From NCBI RefSeq assembly GCF_029945885.1, contig NZ_JAQSDK010000028.1, positions 112,204-176,203 of the forward strand: 64,000 nucleotides of DNA. The letters run 5' to 3'. Position numbers and translations under genes: made by a program. Shown in pieces: positions 9,308 to 18,069 of this stretch. Numbering within the stretch: the first letter of the stretch is position 1; every line of letters begins with the position of its first letter. The notes below the pieces were generated by a model. It made no database searches and was not told where the DNA came from. It saw only the letters and a program-made list of their open reading frames with translations. Source of the DNA: Brevundimonas sp. (lineage in GTDB: Bacteria; Pseudomonadota; Alphaproteobacteria; Caulobacterales; Caulobacteraceae).

Positions 9308-9865
9308 ATGAAAATTCCTCGTATCGCCTACGCCGCCTACGGCATTGCCCTCGTCGTCATCCTCTTCGACCAGCTGACCAAGGCGTCGGTTCTGGACGCG
9401 ATGCAGATGCTGACCGCCGGTGGCCAGTTGATCGACCGGGAGATGTGGTCGTTCCAGTCCATCCCCCTGATCCCGCCGATGCTGCGCCTGACCTTCGTCC
9501 TCAATGACGGCGTCAGCTTCGGCCTGCTCGGTGGCGGGGCCGGTCGCTGGGGGCTCAGCCTGTTCTCGATCCTCGTGGCCGGGGCCCTGGCCTGGTGGGC
9601 CCTGAAGGCCGACCGTCGCCTGCTGATCAGCGCCATCGGCCTGGTGATGGGCGGCGCTATCGGCAATGTGATCGACCGCATCCGTTTCGGCGGCGTCGTC
9701 GACTTCATCGACTTCTCCGGCGTCGTCATCGGCAGCCACCGGGTGTTTCCGTGGATTTTCAACGTGGCCGACAGCGCCATCACCATCGGTGTCATTGTGC
9801 TGATAATCGACAGTCTGCTGTCCGAGCGGCAGCCGGCGGTTGGCGAAGCCGCTGAAAAGTCGTAA
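9308..9865 (+). CDS. lspA: lipoprotein signal peptidase (signal peptidase II)
   Basis: Inner-membrane aspartic protease that removes the signal peptide of diacylated prolipoproteins. The two catalytic aspartates are Asp123 in NVIDRIRFGGVVDF and Asp155 in FNVADSAI. Four hydrophobic segments are seen, as expected for LspA, and the length of 185 aa is slightly long because of an inserted loop after residue 35. It is followed at 68 bases by a lipoprotein gene whose product would be its substrate. The upstream 124 bases show no clear promoter by eye. Confidence 0.96.
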   Translation: MKIPRIAYAAYGIALVVILFDQLTKASVLDAMQMLTAGGQLIDREMWSFQSIPLIPPMLRLTFVLNDGVSFGLLGGGAGRWGLSLFSILVAGALAWWALKADRRLLISAIGLVMGGAIGNVIDRIRFGGVVDFIDFSGVVIGSHRVFPWIFNVADSAITIGVIVLIIDSLLSERQPAVGEAAEKS

Positions 9866-9933
9866 TCAACCGTCCATCTAGCCGTTCCACAGCCGCGTCC
9901 CTGACGCGCGACCAACGAGCCGAGCCCCTGATC

Positions 9934-10500
9934 ATGCGAATTCGCAGTGCCGCCGTCCTGTCCATTGTCGCCGTATCGGCCCTGTCCCTGGGGGCCTGCA
10001 CCAGCATGCGTCAGAGCATCGGCCTGACCAAGATCACGCCGGACGCGTTCCTGACCGTCTCGACCGCGCCCCTGACCGTGCCGCCGGAATACGGCCTGCG
10101 CCCGCCGGCACCCGGCCAGCCGCGCCCGCAGGAACTGGCCCCCGAAAGCGCCGCCCGCCAGATCCTTATGGGTCAGCGCCAGGCCGTCACCCGCACCACC
10201 GGTGAGCAGATGTTCGTCGCCCAGGCCGGGGCTGATCGCGCCGACCCCCTGGCCCGCTACGTCATCGACGATGAATTCGGTGACCTGGCCCACAAGGAAG
10301 AGAGCTTCGCCAACCGGCTGATGTTCTGGCGCAGTGACGCCCCCGCCACCCAGGCCGCGACCGTCAGCCAGACCGCCTCCGGTGCCCTGACCATCGACGC
10401 CGCCTCCGAGGCCGAACGACTCCGGGCCCTGACCGGCAGCGACCGCCGCATCGTCATCGCCCCGCGTCGCACCGTCGGCTTCAAGCTCCCCGGCCTTTAG
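9934..10500 (+). CDS. bamF: DUF3035 lipoprotein, probable BAM complex subunit BamF
   Basis: Outer-membrane lipoprotein candidate: the signal peptide ends at lipobox SLGAC near residue 22. The segment ITPDAFLTVSTAPLTVPPEY followed by a Pro-rich stretch (LRPPAPGQPRPQ) is typical of the DUF3035 family. In Caulobacter a protein of this family, BamF, copurifies with the beta-barrel assembly machine; I assign it by family and by its usual place next to lspA. The remaining ~120 aa look flexible and contain repeated Ala-Thr runs. A strong hairpin directly follows the stop codon. Confidence 0.75.
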   Translation: MRIRSAAVLSIVAVSALSLGACTSMRQSIGLTKITPDAFLTVSTAPLTVPPEYGLRPPAPGQPRPQELAPESAARQILMGQRQAVTRTTGEQMFVAQAGADRADPLARYVIDDEFGDLAHKEESFANRLMFWRSDAPATQAATVSQTASGALTIDAASEAERLRALTGSDRRIVIAPRRTVGFKLPGL

Positions 10501-10533
10501 GACCGCGTCTGCGGCGCTTGTCGCCGCGCGGTC
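10501..10533 (+). terminator. hairpin after bamF
   Basis: Perfect outer stem GACCGCG/CGCGGTC with an inner stem CGGCG/CGCCG around CTTGT, beginning immediately after the bamF stop codon. It lacks a proper U tract, so it may be an attenuating or mRNA-protecting structure rather than a full intrinsic terminator. Confidence 0.55.
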
Positions 10534-10573
10534 TGTCCCGAATGTGTGCGGACCGTCCCGCCGGAGCGTTCCC

Positions 10574-11020
10574 ATGGCCGAAGCTGACCGCCCCGCCCTG
10601 TCCGGGCTTGAGCAGCTGCAACAGCTGCTGTCCGGACTGGTCCCGCCGATTCCGATCGCGGTGACGCTGGACTTTCGCCTGATCGAGCTGGATGCGGGCC
10701 GCGTCGTGTTCGCCGGCACGCCCGGCCTGGCCGTCTATAATCCGATCGGCACCGTCCACGGTGGCTGGATCGCAGCGATCCTGGATTCCGCCTGCGGCTG
10801 TGCCGTCCATTCCGGCCTCAGACCCGGCCAGGCCTATACGTCGCTGGAGCTGAAGACGGTGTTCCACCGCGCCCTGACCGCCGACGTCCCGGTACGGGCC
10901 GAGGGTCGCCTCGTCCAGATCGGTGGACGGGCCGGCTTTGCCGAGGCCGATCTTCGCGGACTCGACGGCACCCTCTACGCCACGGCCACCTCAACCTGTC
11001 TGGTGATCCAGCCGCGCTAG
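10574..11020 (+). CDS. PaaI/YdiI-type hotdog-fold thioesterase
   Basis: Single hotdog-domain acyl-CoA thioesterase of the PaaI superfamily, cytoplasmic and probably tetrameric. The family segment NPIGTVHGGWIAAILDSACG carries the HGG core and the catalytic acidic residue Asp. I use ATG 10574 (MAEADRPAL) because the in-frame start at 10544 adds a non-family extension. Length 148 aa is typical. It stands alone between bamF and a convergent permease gene, so the acyl substrate cannot be inferred from context. Confidence 0.85.
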   Translation: MAEADRPALSGLEQLQQLLSGLVPPIPIAVTLDFRLIELDAGRVVFAGTPGLAVYNPIGTVHGGWIAAILDSACGCAVHSGLRPGQAYTSLELKTVFHRALTADVPVRAEGRLVQIGGRAGFAEADLRGLDGTLYATATSTCLVIQPR

Positions 11021-11023
11021 GGC

Positions 11024-11929
11024 CTAGGCCCCCGAAGCCCCGGCTCTCAGGCCGCGCTCGGCCAGGGCCACCACCGCGACCCCCCCCATGGTCAGGGCGG
11101 CCCCGGTCAGGATCTGCACCGTCAGCACATCGCCCAGGAACAGCCAGCCGATGGCGATCGAGACCACCGGCGTGGCCAGCAGATAGGGTGTGACCCGCCC
11201 CGCCTCACGCCGTTGCACCAGCCAGAACACCAGGGTCGTCGCCAGGACCGACGAGACCAGTCCCGCCCACAGCACACAGGCCCAGATCAGGGGCGTGGCC
11301 GCCCGTACCGCCTCCATCTGTCGATCTTCGAACACCGCCGAGCCAAACGCGAGCGTCGGCAGGGCCACCAACGACAGCAGGCCCTGCATTTTCAGCGGCG
11401 GAATCGAGGTTGTCCGCCGGGCGATGACCGTGGTCAGGGCCCAGCAGCCGGCGGCGCCGATGCCGACGGCGATGGCCTTCCAGTCCTGCAGCACATGGGG
11501 ATCGCCCATCATCCAGGCGACACCGATGAAGGCGATGACCATGCCGACCAGGGCGTATTTCGACAGCCGCTCGCGCAGCAGCAGGAAGGCGAACAGGGCC
11601 GTGAACGGGATCCACAGCTGCGCCGCTACCGACACCGGACTGACGTCCTGCGCCAGGGAAAAGGCCAGAAAGATCAGGCCATAGTGCAACGGCCCGCCGA
11701 CGAAGACGATGATCAGCAGGCTCTTCCAGTTGGGAAAGGGCGGGCGCACGAACGGCACCAGACAGGCGGCGGCGATGCCAAACCGCAGCGCGCCCATCAA
11801 CAACGGCGGCAGCACCTCGGTCCCGACCTTGGCCGCGGCATTGTTGACCCCCCAGATCACCACCACCGCGATAATGGCCAGGATCTCCGGCAGGGTCAGG
11901 GCATGGGAGGGGGATGCGGGCTGGGTCAC
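11024..11929 (-). CDS. EamA-family (DMT) transporter
   Basis: Inner-membrane permease of the drug/metabolite transporter superfamily, with about ten hydrophobic segments arranged as two EamA repeats. Characteristic segments are VVVIWGVNNAAAKVG near the N-terminus and LWIPFTALFAFLLLRERL at the end of the first repeat, mirrored by LLATPVVSIAIGWLFLGD in the second. The start is GTG 11929 (MTQPAS); an in-frame TTG lies directly before it. The substrate is unknown; metabolite or amino-acid export is common in the family. It converges with the thioesterase gene, 3 bases apart. Confidence 0.88.
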   Translation of the reverse strand: MTQPASPSHALTLPEILAIIAVVVIWGVNNAAAKVGTEVLPPLLMGALRFGIAAACLVPFVRPPFPNWKSLLIIVFVGGPLHYGLIFLAFSLAQDVSPVSVAAQLWIPFTALFAFLLLRERLSKYALVGMVIAFIGVAWMMGDPHVLQDWKAIAVGIGAAGCWALTTVIARRTTSIPPLKMQGLLSLVALPTLAFGSAVFEDRQMEAVRAATPLIWACVLWAGLVSSVLATTLVFWLVQRREAGRVTPYLLATPVVSIAIGWLFLGDVLTVQILTGAALTMGGVAVVALAERGLRAGASGA

Positions 11930-12017
11930 CAAAGGCCTATGACACAGCGGCAGCCACCCCGGGCATCACATCCGGTGAACACCTGTGACGGGGCTCAGAA
12001 AGTCGACCAGGAAAATG

Positions 12018-12470
12018 TCATCCGAGTATCCGGTCCGGGTCAATGCCGGGGGTCAGCACGCAGACTGCATTTCCCAGACCTGACTGCATCCGGTTGCGGG
12101 CGACGAAATCATAGACCCGGTCCCGTAGTCCTTCCGGAACGGCCCGGAACACTGCCGTGAGCAGGAAAACGCCCCCCAGTCCCGCTGCGATCCGCAGCAC
12201 GGCCCCGGAGCGCAGCCAGGCCCGGCCGTCCTGCAACAGGATCATGGTCGGTCGCTCGTCAAGATCGAGCGCGTAGTGGGCATACAGGGCACGGCCGGGG
12301 GCGGAGCCGGCCGCCATCAGGCGAAACCGACCCCGGCGATCATGGCGCAGCACCATCCGCGCCGAACGGGAGCAGATCGGACAGTCGCCATCATAGATCA
12401 CCACCGGCCGATCATCGGCAAAGGCCGGGACGGCCGGGTCGCTTCGATAGCTGAACGCCGGCCGCGCCAT
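12018..12470 (-). CDS. DUF393 / DCC family thiol-disulfide protein
   Basis: Small protein of the DCC (DUF393) family. The hallmark is at residues 25-33, VIYDGDCPIC, where family members have DxxCxxC as a predicted redox centre. The later segment FVARNR matches the family's conserved YxxxARNR. Length 150 aa is normal. It lies 7 bases downstream of ssb on the same strand, so it is probably cotranscribed with it. Biochemical function is not established for the family. Confidence 0.85.
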   Translation of the reverse strand: MARPAFSYRSDPAVPAFADDRPVVIYDGDCPICSRSARMVLRHDRRGRFRLMAAGSAPGRALYAHYALDLDERPTMILLQDGRAWLRSGAVLRIAAGLGGVFLLTAVFRAVPEGLRDRVYDFVARNRMQSGLGNAVCVLTPGIDPDRILG

Positions 12471-12477
12471 TGTGGTC

Positions 12478-12960
12478 CTAGAACGGGATGTCGTCGTTCA
12501 GGTCGTAGCTTTCCTTGGGACCGCTGGGCTTGTTGGCCCCGCCGGTCGAGAAGCCCGAGGAATAGTCGTCGTCACCGCCACGGCTGGCCCCGCCACCGGC
12601 GGATTCATTGCGCCCGCCCAGCATGGTCAGCTCGCCCTTGAACTTGCCGACCACGATCTCGGTCGAATATTTCTCGACACCGGACTGGTCGGTCCATTTG
12701 CGGGTCTGGATCGCGCCCTCGATGTAAACCGTCGAGCCCTTCTTCAGATAGTTCTCGGCCACCTTGATGATGTTGTCATTGAAGATGACCACCCGGTGCC
12801 ACTCGGTCTTTTCCTTGCGCTCGCCCGAGGACTTGTCGCGCCACTGCTCCGACGTCGCCAGCGACAGGTTGCAGACGCGTTCGCCCGACGAGAGCGAGCG
12901 GATTTCCGGGTCCTTGCCCAGATTGCCGATCAGAATGACCTTGTTGACGCTGCCCGCCAT
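12478..12960 (-). CDS. ssb: single-stranded DNA-binding protein
   Basis: Homotetrameric OB-fold protein that coats single-stranded DNA in replication, repair and recombination. The N-terminal [19 protein letters not shown] and the C-terminal acidic tip DDIPF, which binds partner proteins, are both intact. The linker from about residue 115 is rich in Gly and Ser, as usual. At 160 aa it is normal. An exact GTTC-N7-GTTC SOS box lies 57 bases upstream, so LexA control and induction by DNA damage are likely. A DCC-family gene follows. Confidence 0.97.
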   Translation of the reverse strand: MAGSVNKVILIGNLGKDPEIRSLSSGERVCNLSLATSEQWRDKSSGERKEKTEWHRVVIFNDNIIKVAENYLKKGSTVYIEGAIQTRKWTDQSGVEKYSTEIVVGKFKGELTMLGGRNESAGGGASRGGDDDYSSGFSTGGANKPSGPKESYDLNDDIPF

Positions 12961-13016
12961 AGCCGAGCTCCCATGCTTGAGTTTGAAGCGCGCAACCTAG
13001 TCGATCACGCGCCAAT

Positions 13017-13031
13017 GTTCCAGTTTTGTTC
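13017..13031 (-). promoter_or_regulatory. LexA operator (alphaproteobacterial SOS box) before ssb
   Basis: The sequence GTTCCAGTTTTGTTC is an exact GTTC-N7-GTTC direct repeat with the T-rich spacer typical of alphaproteobacterial SOS boxes. It lies 57 bases upstream of the ssb start, in the short gap before the next gene. ssb is a known SOS gene in this group, which supports the call. Confidence 0.75.
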
Positions 13032-13033
13032 GT

Positions 13034-13471
13034 TCAGTTCGCCGCGGCCGGCGGCGGGGCCGCGACCGCGACCGGCGTGCCGTCGATCTCGCGCTGGATG
13101 GCCGCCGGGATCGCCAGCCGCCCGTCTCCGGTCCGGGCCAGGGCGATGAAGCGATTGCCATCGAGGGTTCTGGAGAAGGACACCCCGATCCGATCGATAA
13201 AGATATACTGCCCCTGATAGGCCCCGACAATCTCGCGTCGCGTGCCACCCATGCGCAGGAATCGCAGCCGCATCTCCTCAAGCCGCGCGGCGCAGAATTC
13301 GATCTGCGGCTGATCGTTGGCCACGACGCTCAGCTCCGGCGCACCCTTGCCGTCGGCGGCGGGCATCACGAAATAGCAGACCCCCGGCGTATAGGGGGCC
13401 TTGGGCGCGGACTCACAGGCGACCACCGCCAGACCGGCGACCGTGATCGCGGCGAGGGTCAGGGCTCTCAA
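13034..13471 (-). CDS. hypothetical lipoprotein
   Basis: Unrecognised 145-aa protein. It begins with a signal peptide and a lipobox-like VVAC near residue 19, so it is probably a membrane-anchored periplasmic lipoprotein. Two further cysteines (in GVCYFVMP and IEFCAARL) could form a disulfide. The start seems to be TTG 13471, which overlaps the stop codon of the upstream gene (TTGA), implying translational coupling. The C-terminus is Ala/Pro-rich. No family can be named by eye. Confidence 0.65.
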   Translation of the reverse strand: MRALTLAAITVAGLAVVACESAPKAPYTPGVCYFVMPAADGKGAPELSVVANDQPQIEFCAARLEEMRLRFLRMGGTRREIVGAYQGQYIFIDRIGVSFSRTLDGNRFIALARTGDGRLAIPAAIQREIDGTPVAVAAPPPAAAN

Positions 13472-14136
13472 CGGTCCAGCCCCGGAAACTGGCAGTTGCG
13501 ATCCTGCTCGGCCAGGGTGCGGAAACGGCTGTTGTCGCTGGACTGTTCGACCCGACGCGGCACCAGCCGCAGGGTGGTGTCGCCCCAGCGGCCATACAGG
13601 GCCTCGCCCGGACGCACGCAGGTGCCGGAATACAAGGCCATCACACAGGCGTTCAGCCCCATGTTCGGCGACAGCGACCGCCAGTCGGACCCGGTGTGCC
13701 GCAGGCAGGCATTGCCGGTGGCCACGGGCGCGGGGGCCGGCTGGCTGGGCGTGGCCGGTGCCGGCAGGGGCTCGGCCTCGGCCATGACGACCGGCGGCAG
13801 GCTCGGCGGCGGGGCGAAGGCGGCGGTCGGAGCCGCGGCCAGGGCTCCGGTTTCATCGAGGCCGACATCAAGGGCGTCGGTCGCCAGCCCGTTGCGGCGG
13901 GCGCAGTCCGTCAGGGTCGCCATGCCGATAAAGCGGCCGTCGACAAAGCAGCGCAGCTCGCGGGTCGGCTCCAGACCCGGCGCATCAGCCACATCGACCG
14001 TCAGTCCGCCGCGCTCGGCCGGCGACGGCCCGGGGGTCCGTTCACCGCCCGCGCTGAAGACCAGGGCCAGGACGATGGCCAGGACGGCGGCGACGCCGAC
14101 GCCGATCGCCAGGATGGTGCGGTTGTTGAGGGGCAT
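13468..14136 (-). CDS. hypothetical single-pass membrane protein
   Basis: Unrecognised 222-aa protein with one N-terminal membrane anchor (residues ~8-29) and a predicted periplasmic remainder. A Pro/Ala-rich linker (about residues 103-140) joins a first part with two cysteines (ELRCFVDG, LTDCARR) to a C-terminal part with four (NACLRH, NACVMAL, GTCVRPG, RNCQFPG). These could form disulfides. It is coupled to the lipoprotein gene downstream, suggesting the two products act together in the envelope. No function is assigned. Confidence 0.65.
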   Translation of the reverse strand: MPLNNRTILAIGVGVAAVLAIVLALVFSAGGERTPGPSPAERGGLTVDVADAPGLEPTRELRCFVDGRFIGMATLTDCARRNGLATDALDVGLDETGALAAAPTAAFAPPPSLPPVVMAEAEPLPAPATPSQPAPAPVATGNACLRHTGSDWRSLSPNMGLNACVMALYSGTCVRPGEALYGRWGDTTLRLVPRRVEQSSDNSRFRTLAEQDRNCQFPGLDR

Positions 14137-14215
14137 TCAGGGCTCGCGCGAATGGATGGGCCCAATAACCCCGTCCGGGGCCGGGGCGTCAACCGGCAAG
14201 CCGTCCGGATCGACT

Positions 14216-16936
14216 CTATCCACCCAGTCGTGAGAGCGCCGCCTGGTAGTTGGCGATCTGGGCGGTAAGATAGGCCGGAGCGGTTCCGGTAATCTTCGGC
14301 TTGGTCGAGGCCGGTGCGAGGGCGCGATAGGCGTCACGCACAGCCTTCATCGCCGCCTGCAGTCGCTCCCCGGTCTCTTTCGCCGCGTCCGGGGCCAGCG
14401 ACAGGGTCCGGGGCAGGTCCAGGCCGAAGGTCCGGACGGCACCGGTGCCGCTGCTGATGCCGATGAACCCCTGCGACAGACCCAGGCCGGCCAGGGCATT
14501 GCGACCGGACTCACCGGCGGTCAGCACGGCTCCGGCCTTGCCGTCGCGGGCCATGATCGACAGGCGCTGGACTCCCGTGCGCAGGGCCGTCTGCATATCG
14601 CCCGTCGACGACGCCGGCGCGCCCTCGGAGGCGACCGTGACCTTCAGCGTGTTCCGCGAGGCCTGTTCGATCTTGCGCGCCAGGGTCTGCAGGGTGTCAC
14701 GCGCCTCAATGGTGACCGCCACCGACCGACCCCCGTTCGCCGGCGAGACATAGAACCGGTCTCCGGCCCGGAGCGAGGTGGCGTCGGTCAGCTTCTTGGA
14801 ATCGCTTTGCTGGATCTCGCCGGTCGGCAGGCCCAGGCGGTCCAGCACACTGGCCCCGCCTGCGGCGACCGCCAGGGTCATCGGGGCCGCCTGCTGGCCG
14901 TCACCGGCCCAGGTGCGCGTCCATTCCACCGCCCCGGTCAGCGGATCCAAACGGCTGAGATAGCCCTCGGTCGGATCCGTGTCCTTGGCCCCCTCGGCGC
15001 GATTGCTGACGCCGGTGACCCACACCTTGCCGTCCTGGACCTTCACATCAGCGGCGGTATCGTCACCGACCGTACCATAATAGGTCAGACGGTCAGCGGC
15101 CGAGGCGGCCAGGTCGGGCTCCAGCACGGCGACAAAGGCGTCGGTTCCGCCGGAATGGGCGGTGTTCACCGTGCCGACGTCCAGCGCCTGGTTTCGGGTG
15201 GTTCCAGTCAGGATGACTCGACCGCCGGAGACGGACAGACCCGCGACCTCACCGCTGGCCTCCCCCAGATCCCGCGTCGCCGTCAGGGTGGGCGCACCAC
15301 CGGCCCCAAGGGCGAACTGGCGCACGATCATCCGCCCGCCCTCGACTCCGGCCGAATAGAGGTTCGATCCGTCGATGGTGATAGCCTCGACCCCGTCGTC
15401 GGCGGCCGTGCCGAACTGGGCCGTCCCGGCGGCGGTGGCGACCGTCGGGGCCGACGGATAGGCCTGGCTCTCGCTGAAGGCCTGGACATAGCCGTCCCAG
15501 CCGCCCACGGCTGAGCCGCCGGGGATGGCCGACTGGGCCCGGCCGGCGACATAGACGGTGCCGTTCGGGCCGAAGCCGACCGAGGTCGCCTCGTCGGCGG
15601 CCCGCGCGCCGCGGCGCTGGGTCCAGAGCTCCGACGCGTTCGCGTCAAACACGGTGACGAAACTGTCGGCCACGGTGGCCACATCACCGGACTTGCCCGG
15701 ATCCAGGGCCCCGGTGACCGAGCCGGCCACGGCGACGCGGCCGTCGGCGTCGATGGCGATGGCATAGCCGCTGGCAGTGGCCGCCGCCCCGAGCGCCCGG
15801 CTGGCGACCAGCCGTCCGGCCGAGTCATATTTCATCAGGGCCACGTCGCGTTCGCCCTTGATCGGCTGGTTGCCCGTCCCGGGCACGACGTCAGCCACGA
15901 TCCACAACGATCCGTCAGACCCGGTCGCGCTGGCGCGCACAGTCTCGATTCCGGGCGGCAGGCTGGTCTGGACCGAACGGCCCTCCACCCAGTGGGTGTC
16001 GCCGATGCCCGGCTCGGTGACCTGCGGGGCCGTGCCGCCGTCGGACTGGAATTTCAGCAGCTGGTGCCCACCGGTCAGGCCGTTGCCCTGCACCACATAG
16101 ACGGCATCCGACGTCTGGGCGGCAGTGAAGCCCAGGGTCTCCGTGGTATCGCCCCGCACCACCAGGGCCCAGCGGTCCGGACCGGTCGGCAGGGTCACGG
16201 TCTTGCCGTTGGCATTAATCGTCCGTGGCTCGGCCTTGATCTGTTCTCGGCCGATCCGGGTATTGAAACCGGTCGCCTCCAGCTTGCCGTTGATATGCTC
16301 CAGCACATTGGTGAGGGTCCGCGGCGTGCTGCCCATGTCGGCCAGATCGATCGGCACCGTGGTCGTCACGCCCAGCTGGCGGATGGTGATGCCGAAGGCC
16401 ACATCGCCGGAAAAGGCCGCCACGACACTGTCGGGCGAGCCCTCGTGGATCGGGCCGGTGATGGAGTTGGCATTGTCGCGCGGGACGCCGCCGGACGATT
16501 TACTCAGGGCGCTGGTGGTGCCCTGCACCAGCCGCACCGCATTCAGTTCGGTCGCGCCGACATAGGTGCCGACCTCCTCGAGGCCGGCGCTGAACCGTTT
16601 GGCCAGCAGGGCCAGTTCCGTCGTCCCGACCCCCTTGGTGCCGGCGCGGTTATTCAGGGCGTTCAGGGTCTCGAGTCCCTGGTAGAGGGCGAAAAGCTTG
16701 CGGTAGTCCGACGAGGCCCCGCTGACGTCGAGCTGGGCGGCGTTCTCGTCCACGATCCGCCGTCCCGCCATGGCGGTGCGGACCAGTTCATCGGGCTTGG
16801 GGACGTTGTAGCTGGAACTCCAGGGCGCGGTCGGCTGGGCCTTGCGCACAGGCGTCCCCACGCCGGAGGCCGACCCCGATGAGGCCGCCCAGTCCGTCAT
16901 GCCGTACAGGCCGAGAAGATAGCTGCTGTTTATCAC
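14216..16936 (-). CDS. flaEY: FlaEY-like flagellar protein with beta-propeller core
   Basis: Large 906-aa protein in the flagellin cluster. The middle (about residues 330-660) holds repeated blades such as VAVAGSVTG, VYVAGRAQ and VWVTGVSN with SBBP/propeller character. The flanks are Ala-rich and helical; the C-terminal ~70 aa read like a coiled flagellin-type end. Size and position beside flagellin genes match the Caulobacter regulatory protein FlaEY, which is needed for normal flagellin production; I recall this family rather than verify it. Start is GTG 16936 with GGGAG upstream. It could instead be a filament-associated structural protein. Confidence 0.6.
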   Translation of the reverse strand: MINSSYLLGLYGMTDWAASSGSASGVGTPVRKAQPTAPWSSSYNVPKPDELVRTAMAGRRIVDENAAQLDVSGASSDYRKLFALYQGLETLNALNNRAGTKGVGTTELALLAKRFSAGLEEVGTYVGATELNAVRLVQGTTSALSKSSGGVPRDNANSITGPIHEGSPDSVVAAFSGDVAFGITIRQLGVTTTVPIDLADMGSTPRTLTNVLEHINGKLEATGFNTRIGREQIKAEPRTINANGKTVTLPTGPDRWALVVRGDTTETLGFTAAQTSDAVYVVQGNGLTGGHQLLKFQSDGGTAPQVTEPGIGDTHWVEGRSVQTSLPPGIETVRASATGSDGSLWIVADVVPGTGNQPIKGERDVALMKYDSAGRLVASRALGAAATASGYAIAIDADGRVAVAGSVTGALDPGKSGDVATVADSFVTVFDANASELWTQRRGARAADEATSVGFGPNGTVYVAGRAQSAIPGGSAVGGWDGYVQAFSESQAYPSAPTVATAAGTAQFGTAADDGVEAITIDGSNLYSAGVEGGRMIVRQFALGAGGAPTLTATRDLGEASGEVAGLSVSGGRVILTGTTRNQALDVGTVNTAHSGGTDAFVAVLEPDLAASAADRLTYYGTVGDDTAADVKVQDGKVWVTGVSNRAEGAKDTDPTEGYLSRLDPLTGAVEWTRTWAGDGQQAAPMTLAVAAGGASVLDRLGLPTGEIQQSDSKKLTDATSLRAGDRFYVSPANGGRSVAVTIEARDTLQTLARKIEQASRNTLKVTVASEGAPASSTGDMQTALRTGVQRLSIMARDGKAGAVLTAGESGRNALAGLGLSQGFIGISSGTGAVRTFGLDLPRTLSLAPDAAKETGERLQAAMKAVRDAYRALAPASTKPKITGTAPAYLTAQIANYQAALSRLGG

Positions 16937-17043
16937 CAGGGACTCCCGTCGCCAGTGTGGGCCGATCCCCGCAACAACATCTTAACGCGGGCCGGGAACG
17001 CCGGACCGGGCCTCACGTTAACGGTCAGGATCGGAGTCTTGCC

Positions 17044-17181
17044 ATGCCTGACCTTCGCAGCGTCCTGCAATCGGTTCTTGCCCTGTACGGCCTGGCCGAA
17101 AGCCCGCGCCACCGACGCCCGCCGCCGACCCGTATCGACCGGCCGGACATCAAACCGGTCCGCGGAATGTCCCGCCCCTGA
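17044..17181 (+). CDS. possible small protein between flagellar genes
   Basis: A 45-codon frame starting at ATG 17044, preceded by GGAG at 7 bases, and ending one base before the end of the convergent flagellin gene. The product begins MPDLRSVLQSVLALYG, a short amphipathic helix, followed by an Arg/Pro-rich basic tail. There is no recognisable family. The good ribosome site and snug fit argue for a gene; the short length and the GC-rich background argue for chance. Confidence 0.3.
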   Translation: MPDLRSVLQSVLALYGLAESPRHRRPPPTRIDRPDIKPVRGMSRP

Positions 17182-18012
17182 TTACTTGAACAGAGACAGG
17201 ATGATCTGCGGGGCCTGGTTGGCGATCGACAGGGACTGGGCCCCCAGCTGCTGCTGCACCTGCAGGGCCTGAAGCCGCGCGCTTTCCTTGGCCAGGTCCG
17301 CATCCACCAGATTGCCGATCCCGGCCTCCAGCGTATCGACCAGCTTGGACACGAACGTCTTGTGGGCCTCGATCTGCTTGGCCTGGGAGCCGAGCTCACC
17401 CAGTGACGAGTTCAGGGCAGTGATCGAATTGTCCAGCTTGGTCAGGGCGGAGCTCGCCCCCGTGGCGGTCAGCAGACTGTCGGTCAGCGACACCGACAGG
17501 ATCGACCCGCCCAGGGTCAGGTCCTTGGCCCCGAGGGTGACAAAGGACGAGGCGTCGGCATTGGCCAGGAACTGGATGCCGGACGTCAGCGCGCCGTTGA
17601 GGATGTTGCCACCGTCGAACTCGGCATTCTCGACTGCCGAGGAGATGGCGCGAAGCAGGGCCTTGAAGTCCGAGTCCAGCAACTGGCGGGACTGGCTGCC
17701 CAGCGAGGTGTCCTTGGCCGCAACCACCTTTTCCTTGAGCTGGTTCAGCAGGTCGGAGATGGATTCACCGGCCGACAGGGCCACATCCGCCACCGCCGTG
17801 GCCCGGTCGAGGCTCTGTTTGACGGCACCGAGTGCGCCGACGTCAGCGCGCTGCCCCTGGGCAATGGCCCAGATCGCAGCATTGTCCTTGGCCCCCTGGA
17901 CCTTCAGTCCCGTGCTGATCCGGTTTTCAACCTCACCCAACCGCATATTGGTATGGGTCAGGTTCTGCAGCGCAATCGCGGCTGCAACATTGGTATGGAC
18001 GCTATTCGTCAT
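17182..18012 (-). CDS. flagellin (second copy)
   Basis: Flagellar filament subunit, 276 aa, exported by the flagellar type III system. The N-terminal D0/D1 helix MTNSVHTNVAAAIALQNL and the C-terminal helix with NLVDADLAKESARLQALQ and a terminal SLFK are the classic pairing segments. As in Caulobacter flagellins there is almost no D2/D3 surface domain. It differs from the other flagellin at the extreme N-terminus and the last ten residues. A CtrA-like site lies about 60 bases upstream; no sigma-54 promoter is evident, so it may be differently timed. Confidence 0.95.
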   Translation of the reverse strand: MTNSVHTNVAAAIALQNLTHTNMRLGEVENRISTGLKVQGAKDNAAIWAIAQGQRADVGALGAVKQSLDRATAVADVALSAGESISDLLNQLKEKVVAAKDTSLGSQSRQLLDSDFKALLRAISSAVENAEFDGGNILNGALTSGIQFLANADASSFVTLGAKDLTLGGSILSVSLTDSLLTATGASSALTKLDNSITALNSSLGELGSQAKQIEAHKTFVSKLVDTLEAGIGNLVDADLAKESARLQALQVQQQLGAQSLSIANQAPQIILSLFK

Positions 18013-18069
18013 CCGTCTCGTTCCCTCGGGATTTCGAGACAGGCTAGAGCGTGATTCGTGTTCGTATGG

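Noticed and set aside
5298..9311. Very long plus-strand open frame (over 1300 codons) across gyrA
   Set aside because: It is antisense to gyrA, whose minus-strand frame is unmistakable. The product is His/Gln/Gly/Arg-rich as expected for a GC-rich shadow, and it also reads through sodC in the wrong frame.
16980..17022. Two TTAACG words upstream of the FlaEY-like gene as CtrA sites
   Set aside because: They are about 36 bases apart and do not form the TTAA-N7-TTAA pair, so they are not supported as a CtrA box.
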